Assembly: GCA_963820955.1 (NCBI GenBank)
Contig: CAWGCA010000003.1
Coordinates: forward strand, 124,001 to 188,000
Reading direction: 5' to 3'
Source of the DNA: CAWGCA01 sp963820955
GTDB taxonomy: Bacteria > Pseudomonadota > Gammaproteobacteria > Chromatiales > Chromatiaceae
DNA: 64,000 nt
The position numbers and the translations under genes were made by a program. The notes under the pieces were generated by a model, which saw only the letters and a program-made list of their open reading frames with translations, was not told the DNA's origin and did not search any database. Positions within the stretch are counted from its first letter, which is position 1; every line of letters begins with the position of its first letter. Positions 56,293 to 64,000 of the stretch are shown one piece after another.

Positions 56293-57554
56293 GGCAGCAT
56301 TCCGAAGGCCTTGAGGAAGAAATCGTCTGCACCAAAGTTGCCGGACTTCAGCGCCAGGGCCAGTGGTGACGGGTCGATGGTCTCGCACCAGGGTACGCCC
56401 GGGTCGATTTCCGGGCCGATACGCAGACCACTGATGCCCAGACTCTGTACCACCGCGCCGGAGGTTTCTCCACCGGCGACGATGAGTCGACGCACGCCGC
56501 GCTGCACCAACCCGGTGGCGAGCTGGCCCATGGTATTCTCCACCAATTCTCCGGCCTGATTCCGCCCTAATTCCTGCTGAATATGGTGTACCGCCCGCGG
56601 TGCTACACTGGAGTAGATCAGGACCGGCGTCTGCCCCATACAGGACTCGGCCCAGTCGAGGATGTCTTCCACCGTCTGGCGACCGTCCATGATCTGCAAA
56701 GGGTCGATAGCGAACCCCGGCCAGCAGTTGCGCGCCACCTCAAGCTGGGTCCGGGTAGCCGCAGAGCAGGAGCCGGCCAGCACCACGCACTGTCCGTCGA
56801 CCTCGGGCAGCTGCGCCTGGGAACCCGCGCCCAGCAGGCCACTGCGGCGAAAATTCTGGGGCAGGCCCTGGGCGACACCGGAGGCGCCTGTGACCAGCGG
56901 AAGACCCTGACAGGCAGTCCCGATCGCCAGCAGGTCCGGGTCGGTCACCGCATCCAACACGGCATGGCGTTTGCCCGATGCACGCAGCTCCCGGAAGGCA
57001 TCGGCGATAGCCTCGGCACCCTGGGACACGGTTGCGTAGGACACCAGTCCGACTGGATGACTGGCCTGACGCCCCAGCACCCGGACTAGACTGGAATCGG
57101 TCATCGGCGTCAAAGGATGATCTCGCATCCCCGACTCCGAAAGGAGTTTCTCTCCGACGAACAGATAACCCTGGTAGACGGTCCTGCCGTTGGTCGGGAA
57201 GGCCGGGCAGGCGATGGTGAAGTCGCTCTCCAGGGCCTGCATCAGCGCTTCGCTAACCGGCCCGATGTTTCCCCGGTCGGTAGAATCGAAGGTCGAACAG
57301 TACTTGAAGAATATCTGCGTCGCGCCCCGGGCGCGCAGCCAGGTCAGGGCGTCCAGCGACCATTGCACTGCGTCCTCGAGCGGCGCGGTACGCGATTTGA
57401 GCGCTACCACCACCGCCTCGGCATCGCCGATTTCGGCGGCCGGACTGGGTACACCGATCACCTGTACGGTGCGCATCCCCTGCCGCACCAGGGTGTTGGC
57501 CAGATCGGTCGCACCGGTAAAATCGTCGGCGATACAGCCGAGAACGATAGACAT
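56289..57554 (-). CDS. otnK: 3-oxo-tetronate kinase (DUF1537 family)
   Basis: Phosphorylates 3-oxo-tetronate in breakdown of four-carbon sugar acids such as threonate and erythronate. The N-terminus GCIADDFTGATDLANTLV, then FFKYCSTFDSTDRGNIGP, FPTNGRTVYQGYLFVGE and the C-terminal VAGGETSGAVVQSL are characteristic. The length of 421 aa is normal. It follows tctA by 3 bases and is coupled to otnC. The related kinase DtnK is an alternative, with similar sequence. Confidence 0.88.
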   Translation of the reverse strand: MSIVLGCIADDFTGATDLANTLVRQGMRTVQVIGVPSPAAEIGDAEAVVVALKSRTAPLEDAVQWSLDALTWLRARGATQIFFKYCSTFDSTDRGNIGPVSEALMQALESDFTIACPAFPTNGRTVYQGYLFVGEKLLSESGMRDHPLTPMTDSSLVRVLGRQASHPVGLVSYATVSQGAEAIADAFRELRASGKRHAVLDAVTDPDLLAIGTACQGLPLVTGASGVAQGLPQNFRRSGLLGAGSQAQLPEVDGQCVVLAGSCSAATRTQLEVARNCWPGFAIDPLQIMDGRQTVEDILDWAESCMGQTPVLIYSSVAPRAVHHIQQELGRNQAGELVENTMGQLATGLVQRGVRRLIVAGGETSGAVVQSLGISGLRIGPEIDPGVPWCETIDPSPLALALKSGNFGADDFFLKAFGMLP

Positions 57555-57557
57555 GCG

Positions 57558-59096
57558 TCAGCCCTCCCGGGGCTCCTTTGGTTGGGTGATGCGCTGCCAC
57601 AGCCGCGTGCGCCAGCGCCGATAGGCGGGTACCTGACTCAAAATGGTCAACACAATAACCAGGATCAGCAGTATCGCTACCGGTCGCTCCAGAAACGGAG
57701 CAAAACTGCCTTCCGAGACCATCAGCGCGCGCCGCAGGTTCTCGTCCGCCATCGGACCCAGGATCACGCCGATCACCAGTGGCGCGATGGGGTATTTCAT
57801 CTCGGTGAGGAAATAGGCAATGATGCCGATCGGCACCATCAGATAGAGATTGAAGATATTCAGACCGAGGGCGTAGGAACCGATCACGCACAGCACCGCC
57901 ACCACCGGCAGAAACAGGGCAGTCGGTATCTGCAGCAGTTTCACCACCTGGCGGGCCAGAAAGATCCCGTTCAACCACATCGCCAGGGATGCCAGGAACA
58001 GGACGGCGCAGACCTCAACAAAAAAGGTCGGCCGTTCCAGTCCGATCATGGGACCCGGCGTAACCCCATGTAACATCAGGGCGCCAAGCAGCATCACCGC
58101 CGGCGGGCTTCCGGGAATGCCCAGGGTGAGCAGCGGAATCAGCGCGCCGCCGATACAGGCATTGTTGGCGGTCTCCGTGGAGACCACACCGGCTGGTTCG
58201 CCTTTGCCGAAATCCTCGGGGTTTTTCGAGGTGTTCTTGGCGGTGCCGTAGGACACCCAGCCGGCGATGTCCTCGCCGACACCGGGCACCGCACCAATGC
58301 CGACACCAATCATGGCCGAACGGATGATGTGCTTCATGTTACGCAGAATGGTACCGAATTCGGGCAGGATGCGGCTAAAGGGTTTCGGCTTGGTCAGGGC
58401 CAGACGGTTGCGCAGCACTTTGATGATCTGTGGAATGCCGAAGGCGCCGATCAGCACCGGCACCACTTCGATACCGCCGTCGAGTTCCGGCACGCCAAAT
58501 GTAAATCTTGGAAAGAACTGCAGGCGATCGCGCCCGATGCAGGCCAGGATCAGCCCCAGCAGACCGGCAATCCAACCCTTGTAGACCAGGTCTTTGCTGG
58601 TCAGGGTGCCACTGATGACAATACCGAAAATGGCCAGCAGGAAAAATTCGTACGAAGTGAACTGCAGGGCCATTTCGGTAATCAGGGGCGCCGCCAGTAC
58701 CAGGACGACCATGCCGAAAGTAGTGCCGATGAAAGACGCGGTGGTGGTCAGACCGAGGGCCCGGCCGCCTTCACCGCGCTCGGCCAGCGGGTAGCCGTCC
58801 ATAGCGGTCGCCGCCGCTGCCGCGGTCCCCGGAATATTGATCAGAATAGCCGGGTAGGAACCCCCGTAGATGGCCCCCACGTACATCCCAAGCAGCGCTA
58901 TCAGGGCGGTGTTCAGGTCCATTCCGTAGGTCAGCGTCGTCAGCAGGGCGACACCGAGGGTGGCGGTGAGGCCAGGCAGCGCGCCGAAGACGATACCGAG
59001 GAAGCTAGAGCCCAGCAGCAGCAGGATATTGGACGGCTGCGCCAGCAGACCGAAAATGGTCCAGAAGAATACCCCGAAGTCACCCAGTGCCTGCAT
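57558..59096 (-). CDS. tctA: Tripartite tricarboxylate transporter permease TctA
   Basis: The large membrane subunit of a TTT transporter, 512 aa with about twelve membrane segments. TctA marks include LLLGSSFLGIVFGALPGLTA, YVGAIYGGSYPAILINIPGT, GVGEDIAGWVSYGTAK and GGALIPLLTLGIPGSPPAVM. It imports a carboxylate with the periplasmic receptor TctC. It sits between the otnK kinase and tctB. Confidence 0.95.
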   Translation of the reverse strand: MQALGDFGVFFWTIFGLLAQPSNILLLLGSSFLGIVFGALPGLTATLGVALLTTLTYGMDLNTALIALLGMYVGAIYGGSYPAILINIPGTAAAAATAMDGYPLAERGEGGRALGLTTTASFIGTTFGMVVLVLAAPLITEMALQFTSYEFFLLAIFGIVISGTLTSKDLVYKGWIAGLLGLILACIGRDRLQFFPRFTFGVPELDGGIEVVPVLIGAFGIPQIIKVLRNRLALTKPKPFSRILPEFGTILRNMKHIIRSAMIGVGIGAVPGVGEDIAGWVSYGTAKNTSKNPEDFGKGEPAGVVSTETANNACIGGALIPLLTLGIPGSPPAVMLLGALMLHGVTPGPMIGLERPTFFVEVCAVLFLASLAMWLNGIFLARQVVKLLQIPTALFLPVVAVLCVIGSYALGLNIFNLYLMVPIGIIAYFLTEMKYPIAPLVIGVILGPMADENLRRALMVSEGSFAPFLERPVAILLILVIVLTILSQVPAYRRWRTRLWQRITQPKEPREG

Positions 59097-59105
59097 TCCG
59101 CTCCC

Positions 59106-59852
59106 CTATCCCATCATCGCTCGCAGGCCGTATCTCGCCTGATCCATCAACTCGATGAACAGCCCCTCCGTCGGCAGGGGCACCAACAGCCCGAACTTGA
59201 ACAGCGGGCAGAGCACCAGCGGCACCAGCAACGAGACCAGCAGGAGGATTCTCAGGCGCCGCTGGCAGTCAGGCTGTTGCTTGCAGATACGGGCGCCGAG
59301 CAACACCAGAACCAGAATGCCGGCGGCGGTGACGCTATCCATTAGCCATTGTGAATCAACGATACCGGCCGTTCCCGCCAACCTCACGGCAATACCGACG
59401 GCGCAGTATACAAGGGCATTCGCCAGCAGGGCGGCAGGCCTTCCCAGATAGAAGGCACCGCTGAAGGCACATAGAAAAAAGGCACTGGCGATGAAAAAAT
59501 CAACTACCGGTATGAAGGCGTAGACGAAGGTGGCAATCAGCAGCACGATCACCAGAAAGCGACGATCACCCTGTTGCGATTCCGCTGTTTTAGCTGCTTT
59601 ACTCGTTAATACCGCGGGCCAACCGTGGTAGGCCAGCGCATTACCGGTCAATACCAACGCCAGTATTAACAAAAGCACGCCGACGATAATGGGAAGCAGC
59701 GCCGGTGACACGTACCAGACATTCTGCACACCACCGTAGGAATCGGTCATAGGGTAGGAAGAAGCCTCCCAGATGATGCCCAGTGCCAGCAGGATCAGCA
59801 GGATTCCAGTGCGGAAATCCTGCCTGCGCAGCCTGCTCTTGTCGTCTTCCAT
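59106..59852 (-). CDS. tctB: Tripartite tricarboxylate transporter small permease TctB
   Basis: A 248-aa membrane subunit, longer than the usual TctB of about 150-180 aa. Segments lie near residues 15-32, 50-72, 100-145 and 180-230. It has the family start FRTGILLILLALGIIWEASSYP. The ATG at 59852 has GGGAGG upstream; the longer open frame begins 21 codons earlier. It precedes tctA by 9 bases. Confidence 0.82.
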   Translation of the reverse strand: MEDDKSRLRRQDFRTGILLILLALGIIWEASSYPMTDSYGGVQNVWYVSPALLPIIVGVLLLILALVLTGNALAYHGWPAVLTSKAAKTAESQQGDRRFLVIVLLIATFVYAFIPVVDFFIASAFFLCAFSGAFYLGRPAALLANALVYCAVGIAVRLAGTAGIVDSQWLMDSVTAAGILVLVLLGARICKQQPDCQRRLRILLLVSLLVPLVLCPLFKFGLLVPLPTEGLFIELMDQARYGLRAMMG

Positions 59853-59950
59853 TACCGTCGACCTCCCGGATTGTGCGCCTGGAGAATCAGCCATCAGGGC
59901 CTGGGCAGCCAGCAATCGGCCGCCCAGATCCCCTCACGGTACAGACTCTG

Positions 59951-60949
59951 TTACGGCTTGGGAATACCGAGCATGGCCGGATCGACCTTGGCCGCCCCGA
60001 GTTCGTGCAGGGTCCATCCGAACAGAGACTCGAGCATGGCAAACTCCTCGCGCGCTTCCTCGCCGGTCTTACCAGATAGCACATAATAGTTCTTTGCCGC
60101 CCACTCCTTGACTGCATCACTGGCCAGGGCCTGCTTGAAGGCATCGGATAATTTCACTTTGACTTCATCCGAAGCGTCGTTGAGAACCGCCATACCGATC
60201 GCCTGCGAAATGGGCAGATACTCGCTAAGACTGGCGTAAGAATCAAATGCCGACGGTATTTCCCCGACCCCTTCCAGCGTCTGGCCCGACTTAGTGAGAG
60301 TCGCCAGGGCACGCAGTTTGCCGCCCTTGATCAATTGCTGCTGTTCCGCCAGCGAGGTCACCACCACGGTTACTTCACCCGTCATGGCGGCCGTCTGAGC
60401 GGGGGCTGAGCCGGCGTAAGGAATAAAGTTGAACTCTGCAGCCGTGCCTTTCATCAGCGCCAGCAGGTTCAAATGATGAATCGACCCAGCACCGCTTGCC
60501 GAGGCCCTGATCGAGCGCGGGTCCGTCTTTGCCGCCTCAACCAAGTCTTTCAGGGTCTTGTAGGGTGAACTTGCGGTAACCGAGATGAGGTCCGGCGATC
60601 CGCCGATGATAAACGGATACCAGATATTCATCCGCTGGTCCCAACCGCCCTGCACACCGGCCGTAACACAGGATTCTGAGAGTCCAACCAGAGTGTAACC
60701 GTCGGCTGGGCGCTTGGACACATAACTCATGCCGATCGACCCGGCGACGCCGCCAGGCTTGTTGATGACATTGACGTTGACGCCGAGCGCCTTCGCCATC
60801 TCCGCCGATACCACCCGGTTGCTGACATCGGTGCCGCCACCGGCGGACCAGACCACCACGTTGGTGATGTCGCGTTCCGGAAAGTCACCGGCAACAGCGA
60901 CCGAACTTGCGACCAGCCAGGCCGACAGGATTCTTAGTAACTTACTCAT
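59951..60949 (-). CDS. tctC: Tripartite tricarboxylate transporter receptor TctC (Bug family)
   Basis: A periplasmic solute-binding protein of 332 aa. The signal peptide is about residues 1-20 (LLRILSAWLVASSVAVAG). Bug-family parts are FPERDITNVVVWSAGGGTDV, VVSAEMAKALGVNVNVINKP, GGVAGSIG and LKDLVEAAKTDP. The ATG at 60949 has a GGAGG site. It starts the tctC-tctB-tctA-otnK-otnC-ABM unit. The ligand is likely a C4 sugar acid, inferred from the neighbouring kinase and decarboxylase. Confidence 0.9.
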   Translation of the reverse strand: MSKLLRILSAWLVASSVAVAGDFPERDITNVVVWSAGGGTDVSNRVVSAEMAKALGVNVNVINKPGGVAGSIGMSYVSKRPADGYTLVGLSESCVTAGVQGGWDQRMNIWYPFIIGGSPDLISVTASSPYKTLKDLVEAAKTDPRSIRASASGAGSIHHLNLLALMKGTAAEFNFIPYAGSAPAQTAAMTGEVTVVVTSLAEQQQLIKGGKLRALATLTKSGQTLEGVGEIPSAFDSYASLSEYLPISQAIGMAVLNDASDEVKVKLSDAFKQALASDAVKEWAAKNYYVLSGKTGEEAREEFAMLESLFGWTLHELGAAKVDPAMLGIPKP

Positions 60950-61096
60950 CGGATGCCTCCACTTTGTGCTTATCGTTTTCGCCGTGTGAAAACACTTCTC
61001 CAAACCGCCTTCCAAAGCGTAGTCTCGCGACGCAGATTGTCGCCCGGAGAAAATTGCCATTTTTTTTCGGCAACACGGTTCACAGGCGACTGATTA

Positions 61097-61110
61097 TAAT
61101 GTATACATTA
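61097..61110. promoter_or_regulatory. Perfect 14-bp palindrome TAATGTATACATTA, candidate GntR/FadR operator
   Basis: It lies in the divergent promoter region between tctC (minus) and the SMP-30 gene (plus). A GTATAC centre in an A/T-rich palindrome is the usual recognition form of FadR-subfamily GntR regulators, and such a regulator gene begins at 63458. It would control both arms of the locus. Confidence 0.65.
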
Positions 61111-61234
61111 ATTAATATTTTTTTCAACACAAAAACGGACACGATATGGTTTACGGGCGGCAAAGGGAGCCCAGGCGTCTGGCCGCCAGTCGCGGCAGGC
61201 GCCTTTTTATCACCACTCGGCAGAGTGTTGCACC

Positions 61235-62248
61235 GTGAGCGACAACCGGCTCGCTGTCGGTCTTGACGACCTGGAGTTTGTCGGCCAGGGCCTGAACCGG
61301 CCAGAATGCGTACTCTGTACCGCCAATGGCCGCATCTTCAGCGCGGACTGGCGTGGCGGGGTCGCGGTAATGGAGGCAGACGGCAGCCAGTGGCTGCTGC
61401 AGGCCCGCTCCCCCGGCTTCGACATCAAACCCAACGGCATCTGCTTACTGCCGGATGGCTCCCTGTTGCTGACCCATCTGGGAGACGACGACGGTGGTGT
61501 TTTCCGGCTGACTGAAGACGGCACTCTGATCCCTTACCTGGTGGAGGTCGAGGGCCAGCCGCTGCCACCGACCAACTATGCCCACTTGGACGCAGAGGGT
61601 CGCCTTTGGGTGACGGTGAGCACCCGGCTGGTGCCGCGCGCCAAAGGCTACCGCGCGGACAACGCCGACGGCTTCATTGTGTTGTTCGACCGACGCGGTG
61701 CGAGGGTGGTCGCAGACGGCCTGGGCTACACCAACGAGTGCCTGGTGCACCCCGATGGGCGCCGCCTGTTCGTCAACGAGACCTTCACCCGAGGCCTGAC
61801 CGCTTTCGACATCAGCGACGATGGCAGTCTGGCGAACAGACAGACCATCACGGAATTCGGCCCTGGGACCTTCCCCGACGGGCTGGCCTTCGATGCCGAG
61901 GGGGGTGTCTGGATCACCAGTATCGTCAGCAACCGGGTAATCCGCGTCGACCCGGACGGCAACCAGACCATGGTGCTGGAGGACAATGATCCGACCCACC
62001 TCGCCTGGGTCGAAGAGGCCTTTCAGGCAGGAACCATGAACCGACCACATCTGGACCAGGTCAAGAGCCGTCGGTTAGGCAACATCTCCAGCCTGGCATT
62101 CGCCGGACCGGGCCTGAACGAGGCCTATCTGGGCTGCCTGCTGGGCGACCGCCTGGCCAGATTCAAAAGTCCGATTCCGGGCCATGCGCCGACACACTGG
62201 AACTTCCCGGGGCCACGCCGTTCCGACGGCAATCGGGTTGGGGCATGA
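61235..62248 (+). CDS. SMP-30/gluconolactonase-type lactonase
   Basis: A 337-aa six-bladed propeller hydrolase. It has the family start FVGQGLNRPECVLCTANGRI (metal Glu in RPE), SPGFDIKPNGICLLPDGSLL, YTNECLVHPDGRRLFVNETF and FPDGLAFDAEGGVWIT. It probably opens a sugar lactone before breakdown. The GTG at 61235 is used. It heads the plus-strand arm of the locus with the Gfo/Idh/MocA and GntR genes. Confidence 0.87.
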   Translation: MSDNRLAVGLDDLEFVGQGLNRPECVLCTANGRIFSADWRGGVAVMEADGSQWLLQARSPGFDIKPNGICLLPDGSLLLTHLGDDDGGVFRLTEDGTLIPYLVEVEGQPLPPTNYAHLDAEGRLWVTVSTRLVPRAKGYRADNADGFIVLFDRRGARVVADGLGYTNECLVHPDGRRLFVNETFTRGLTAFDISDDGSLANRQTITEFGPGTFPDGLAFDAEGGVWITSIVSNRVIRVDPDGNQTMVLEDNDPTHLAWVEEAFQAGTMNRPHLDQVKSRRLGNISSLAFAGPGLNEAYLGCLLGDRLARFKSPIPGHAPTHWNFPGPRRSDGNRVGA

Positions 62249-62369
62249 TCTTGTCGTCTGACCGCCGCTTTGAACCGGGCGTAAATGTCGGCAGCCTTGA
62301 GATTTGTGAGGTCGCGGTGGGGCAAGCCGCGGCATACTAAACCAGCCAAACGCCAAAGGGTGGATATTC

Positions 62370-63422
62370 ATGCAGGGAAAATTGCGTATTGCGACAGTCG
62401 GCACCGGCTACTTCAGCCAGTTTCATTACAACGCCTGGCAGCACCTGATGGAGGAAGGACGGGTCGAATTGACCGCGGTCTGTAATCGTACCCTGCCCCG
62501 GGCCCAGGAGTTCGCTGAGCGCTTTGGCTTTGAGACGGCCTATGGCGATTTATCCGAGATGCTGGATCAGGTCAAACCTGACCTGCTGGATATCATTACT
62601 CCACCTCCAACCCATCCTGAGTATGTGCGGGCGGCGGTTGACCGCGGGATTGCCGCCATCTGCCAGAAACCTTTCACCCCATCGCTGGCCGACGCGGAAT
62701 CGCTGGTGGCGTATATCGAGGACAAGTCGGGCAAGGTTGCCATCCACGAAAATTTTCGCTTCCAGCCCTGGTATGGCAAGCTGCGCCAACTGATCGACCA
62801 TGGCGCCATTGGCGAACCCTACCAGGTCACTTTCAAGCTGCGCCCCGGGGACGGTCAGGGCAGAGAGGCCTATCTCAGCCGCCAGCCCTACTTCCAGCAG
62901 ATGGAACGTTTTCTGGTGCACGAAACCGCCATTCACCTGATCGACACCTTCCGCTATCTGTTCGGAGAGATGACCGGCGTCTATGCTCAGTTGCGTCGGC
63001 TGAACCCGGCGATCGCGGGGGAGGACAGCGGTATCATCCTGTTCGACTTCACTAACGGCCGGCGCGGCCTGTTTGACGGCAACCGCCTGGTCGACCACAG
63101 GGCTCAGAACCGCCGTCTGACCATGGGCGAGATGTGCATCGAGGGTTCGGGTGGTACCCTGACACTGGACGGGGACGGCAATATCCGACTGCGACAGCAC
63201 GACAGCAACGAATGGCAGACCATTGACTACCAGTGGCAGGACCGGGACTACGCCGGTGACTGCGTCTACCTGGTGCAGCAGCACGTGCTCGATCATCTGC
63301 AACAGGGGATACCACTGGTGAACAGCGCCAAGGACTACCTGACCAATCTGCGCATCGAGGAAGCCGTCTACCAGTCCGCGGACTGTGGCAGCCGAATTGA
63401 TCTGCCAGCGACCGAGGCATAA
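62370..63422 (+). CDS. Gfo/Idh/MocA-family oxidoreductase
   Basis: A 350-aa NAD(P)-dependent sugar/sugar-acid dehydrogenase. The N-terminal Rossmann site is RIATVGTGYFSQFHYNAWQH. The usual EKP catalytic lysine motif reads QKP (ICQKPFTPSLADAE). The histidine segment is FLVHETAIHLIDTFRYLFGE. The length is normal. Upstream is the lactonase, 121 bases away. It could provide the oxidation that precedes the OtnK kinase, which is inference. Confidence 0.87.
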   Translation: MQGKLRIATVGTGYFSQFHYNAWQHLMEEGRVELTAVCNRTLPRAQEFAERFGFETAYGDLSEMLDQVKPDLLDIITPPPTHPEYVRAAVDRGIAAICQKPFTPSLADAESLVAYIEDKSGKVAIHENFRFQPWYGKLRQLIDHGAIGEPYQVTFKLRPGDGQGREAYLSRQPYFQQMERFLVHETAIHLIDTFRYLFGEMTGVYAQLRRLNPAIAGEDSGIILFDFTNGRRGLFDGNRLVDHRAQNRRLTMGEMCIEGSGGTLTLDGDGNIRLRQHDSNEWQTIDYQWQDRDYAGDCVYLVQQHVLDHLQQGIPLVNSAKDYLTNLRIEEAVYQSADCGSRIDLPATEA

Positions 63423-63457
63423 ATTATGTGGCGTTCACCTGGTAACACTAAGCCAAT

Positions 63458-64000
63458 ATGAGCCAGAAAGTTCAACCGCTGAAGAAAGGCCGCCGGAAGT
63501 CTTTCTCCGACCGTGCCTATTGGCAATTGAAACGGGGTATTCTGGAAAACGAATTGCCGATTGGGCAGCAATACATGGAGCAGGAGTTGGCGGAACTCCT
63601 GGACATGAGCCGCACACCGATCCGCGAGGCGCTGATCCGTCTGGCCAACGAGGGACTGGTGGAGGTTCGTCCACGGCATGGCATGCGGGTCAAACCCATG
63701 TCAATGGAAGATATGCGGGAGATCTGCCAGGTGCTCACATCGCTGGAATCAACCGCTGCGGCGCTGGCCGCCCAGCAGTCGCTCTCGGACGAGGCGGTTT
63801 CAGGCCTGCGCGAAGCGGTCAAGGAGATGGACGACGCACTGGAGCGGGACGATCTGAACGGCTGGGCCAGTGCAGACGAGCGTTTTCATCGGCTGCTGGT
63901 GGAGCTTAGCGGTAATCAGCGCCTTATAGACCTGGTCGGCACCTTCATCGACCAGTCCCACCGTTTCCGCATGCTCACCCTGCGGCTGCGCCCCAAACCG
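63458..64000 (+). CDS. GntR/FadR-family regulator, 3' end beyond the window
   Basis: At least 181 codons are present. The N-terminal winged helix has the segment LAELLDMSRTPIREALIRLA, then EGLVEVRPRHGMRVKP; the C-terminal FCD ligand domain begins at about residue 80 (SMEDMREICQVLTSLESTAA) and runs off the window edge. It is probably the local repressor of the sugar-acid locus, with 61097-61110 as its operator. The start is the ATG at 63458. Confidence 0.88.
   Translation, partial: MSQKVQPLKKGRRKSFSDRAYWQLKRGILENELPIGQQYMEQELAELLDMSRTPIREALIRLANEGLVEVRPRHGMRVKPMSMEDMREICQVLTSLESTAAALAAQQSLSDEAVSGLREAVKEMDDALERDDLNGWASADERFHRLLVELSGNQRLIDLVGTFIDQSHRFRMLTLRLRPKP

Overview
The window reads as one stretch of a gammaproteobacterial chromosome, probably from the Chromatiales or a related sulfur-oxidising lineage. 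That placement is an inference from gene order (tyrS / M23 peptidase-anmK-erpA, bactofilin with argC, miaB-phoH-ybeY-corC-lnt, a pilin next to thiO) and from a gamma-type rrn operon; no database comparison was possible. Most of it is densely packed core genome with short intergenic gaps, broken by one insertion sequence and some accessory clusters.

Layout. 1-1.4 kb: the tail of a type IV pilin gene and thiO. 1.5-7.2 kb: a complete rRNA operon on the minus strand (16S, tRNA-Ile, tRNA-Ala, 23S, 5S) with a recognisable promoter, boxA elements, processing stems and tandem terminators. 7.3-16.8 kb: tyrS, an M23 peptidase, an anmK gene broken by one in-frame amber codon, erpA, bactofilin, argC, hemJ and a second HesB-type protein. 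16.9-25.6 kb: thiD-thiE-hemL, a DedA-PAP2 fusion, mpl-ubiX and rnd. 25.6-30.8 kb: miaB-phoH-ybeY-corC-lnt.

31-36.6 kb holds the most notable system: a SenB-type selenosugar synthase diverging from an operon of an EgtB/SenA-type sulfoxide/selenoxide synthase, EgtD, and a selenophosphate synthetase fused to an NAD(P)/FAD oxidoreductase. Together these make a coherent selenoneine pathway: selenide to selenophosphate to selenosugar, joined to EgtD-made hercynine. Just downstream, 36.74-36.87 kb carries a cluster of hairpins with GGA in the loop, like CsrA/RsmA-binding RNAs, ending in a U-tract.

36.9-39.1 kb pairs a secreted serine-hydrolase-like protein with an MlaA lipoprotein. 39.2-48.5 kb is mainly signalling (a chemoreceptor, a GGDEF protein, a PAS-GGDEF-EAL protein, an HDOD protein) plus DMT and HPP membrane proteins. 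48.7-51.8 kb holds gltS, an exported thioredoxin-like protein and an exported propeller-like protein.

51.8-55.2 kb: an AEC-family transporter gene interrupted near codon 20 by an intact 2456-bp IS66-family element with a perfect 8-bp target duplication. 55.3-64 kb: a sugar-acid catabolic locus (OtnK/OtnC-type kinase and decarboxylase, a TctABC transporter, an SMP-30 lactonase, a Gfo/Idh/MocA dehydrogenase and a GntR/FadR-type regulator cut by the window end) with a perfect GTATAC-centred palindrome in the divergent promoter region.
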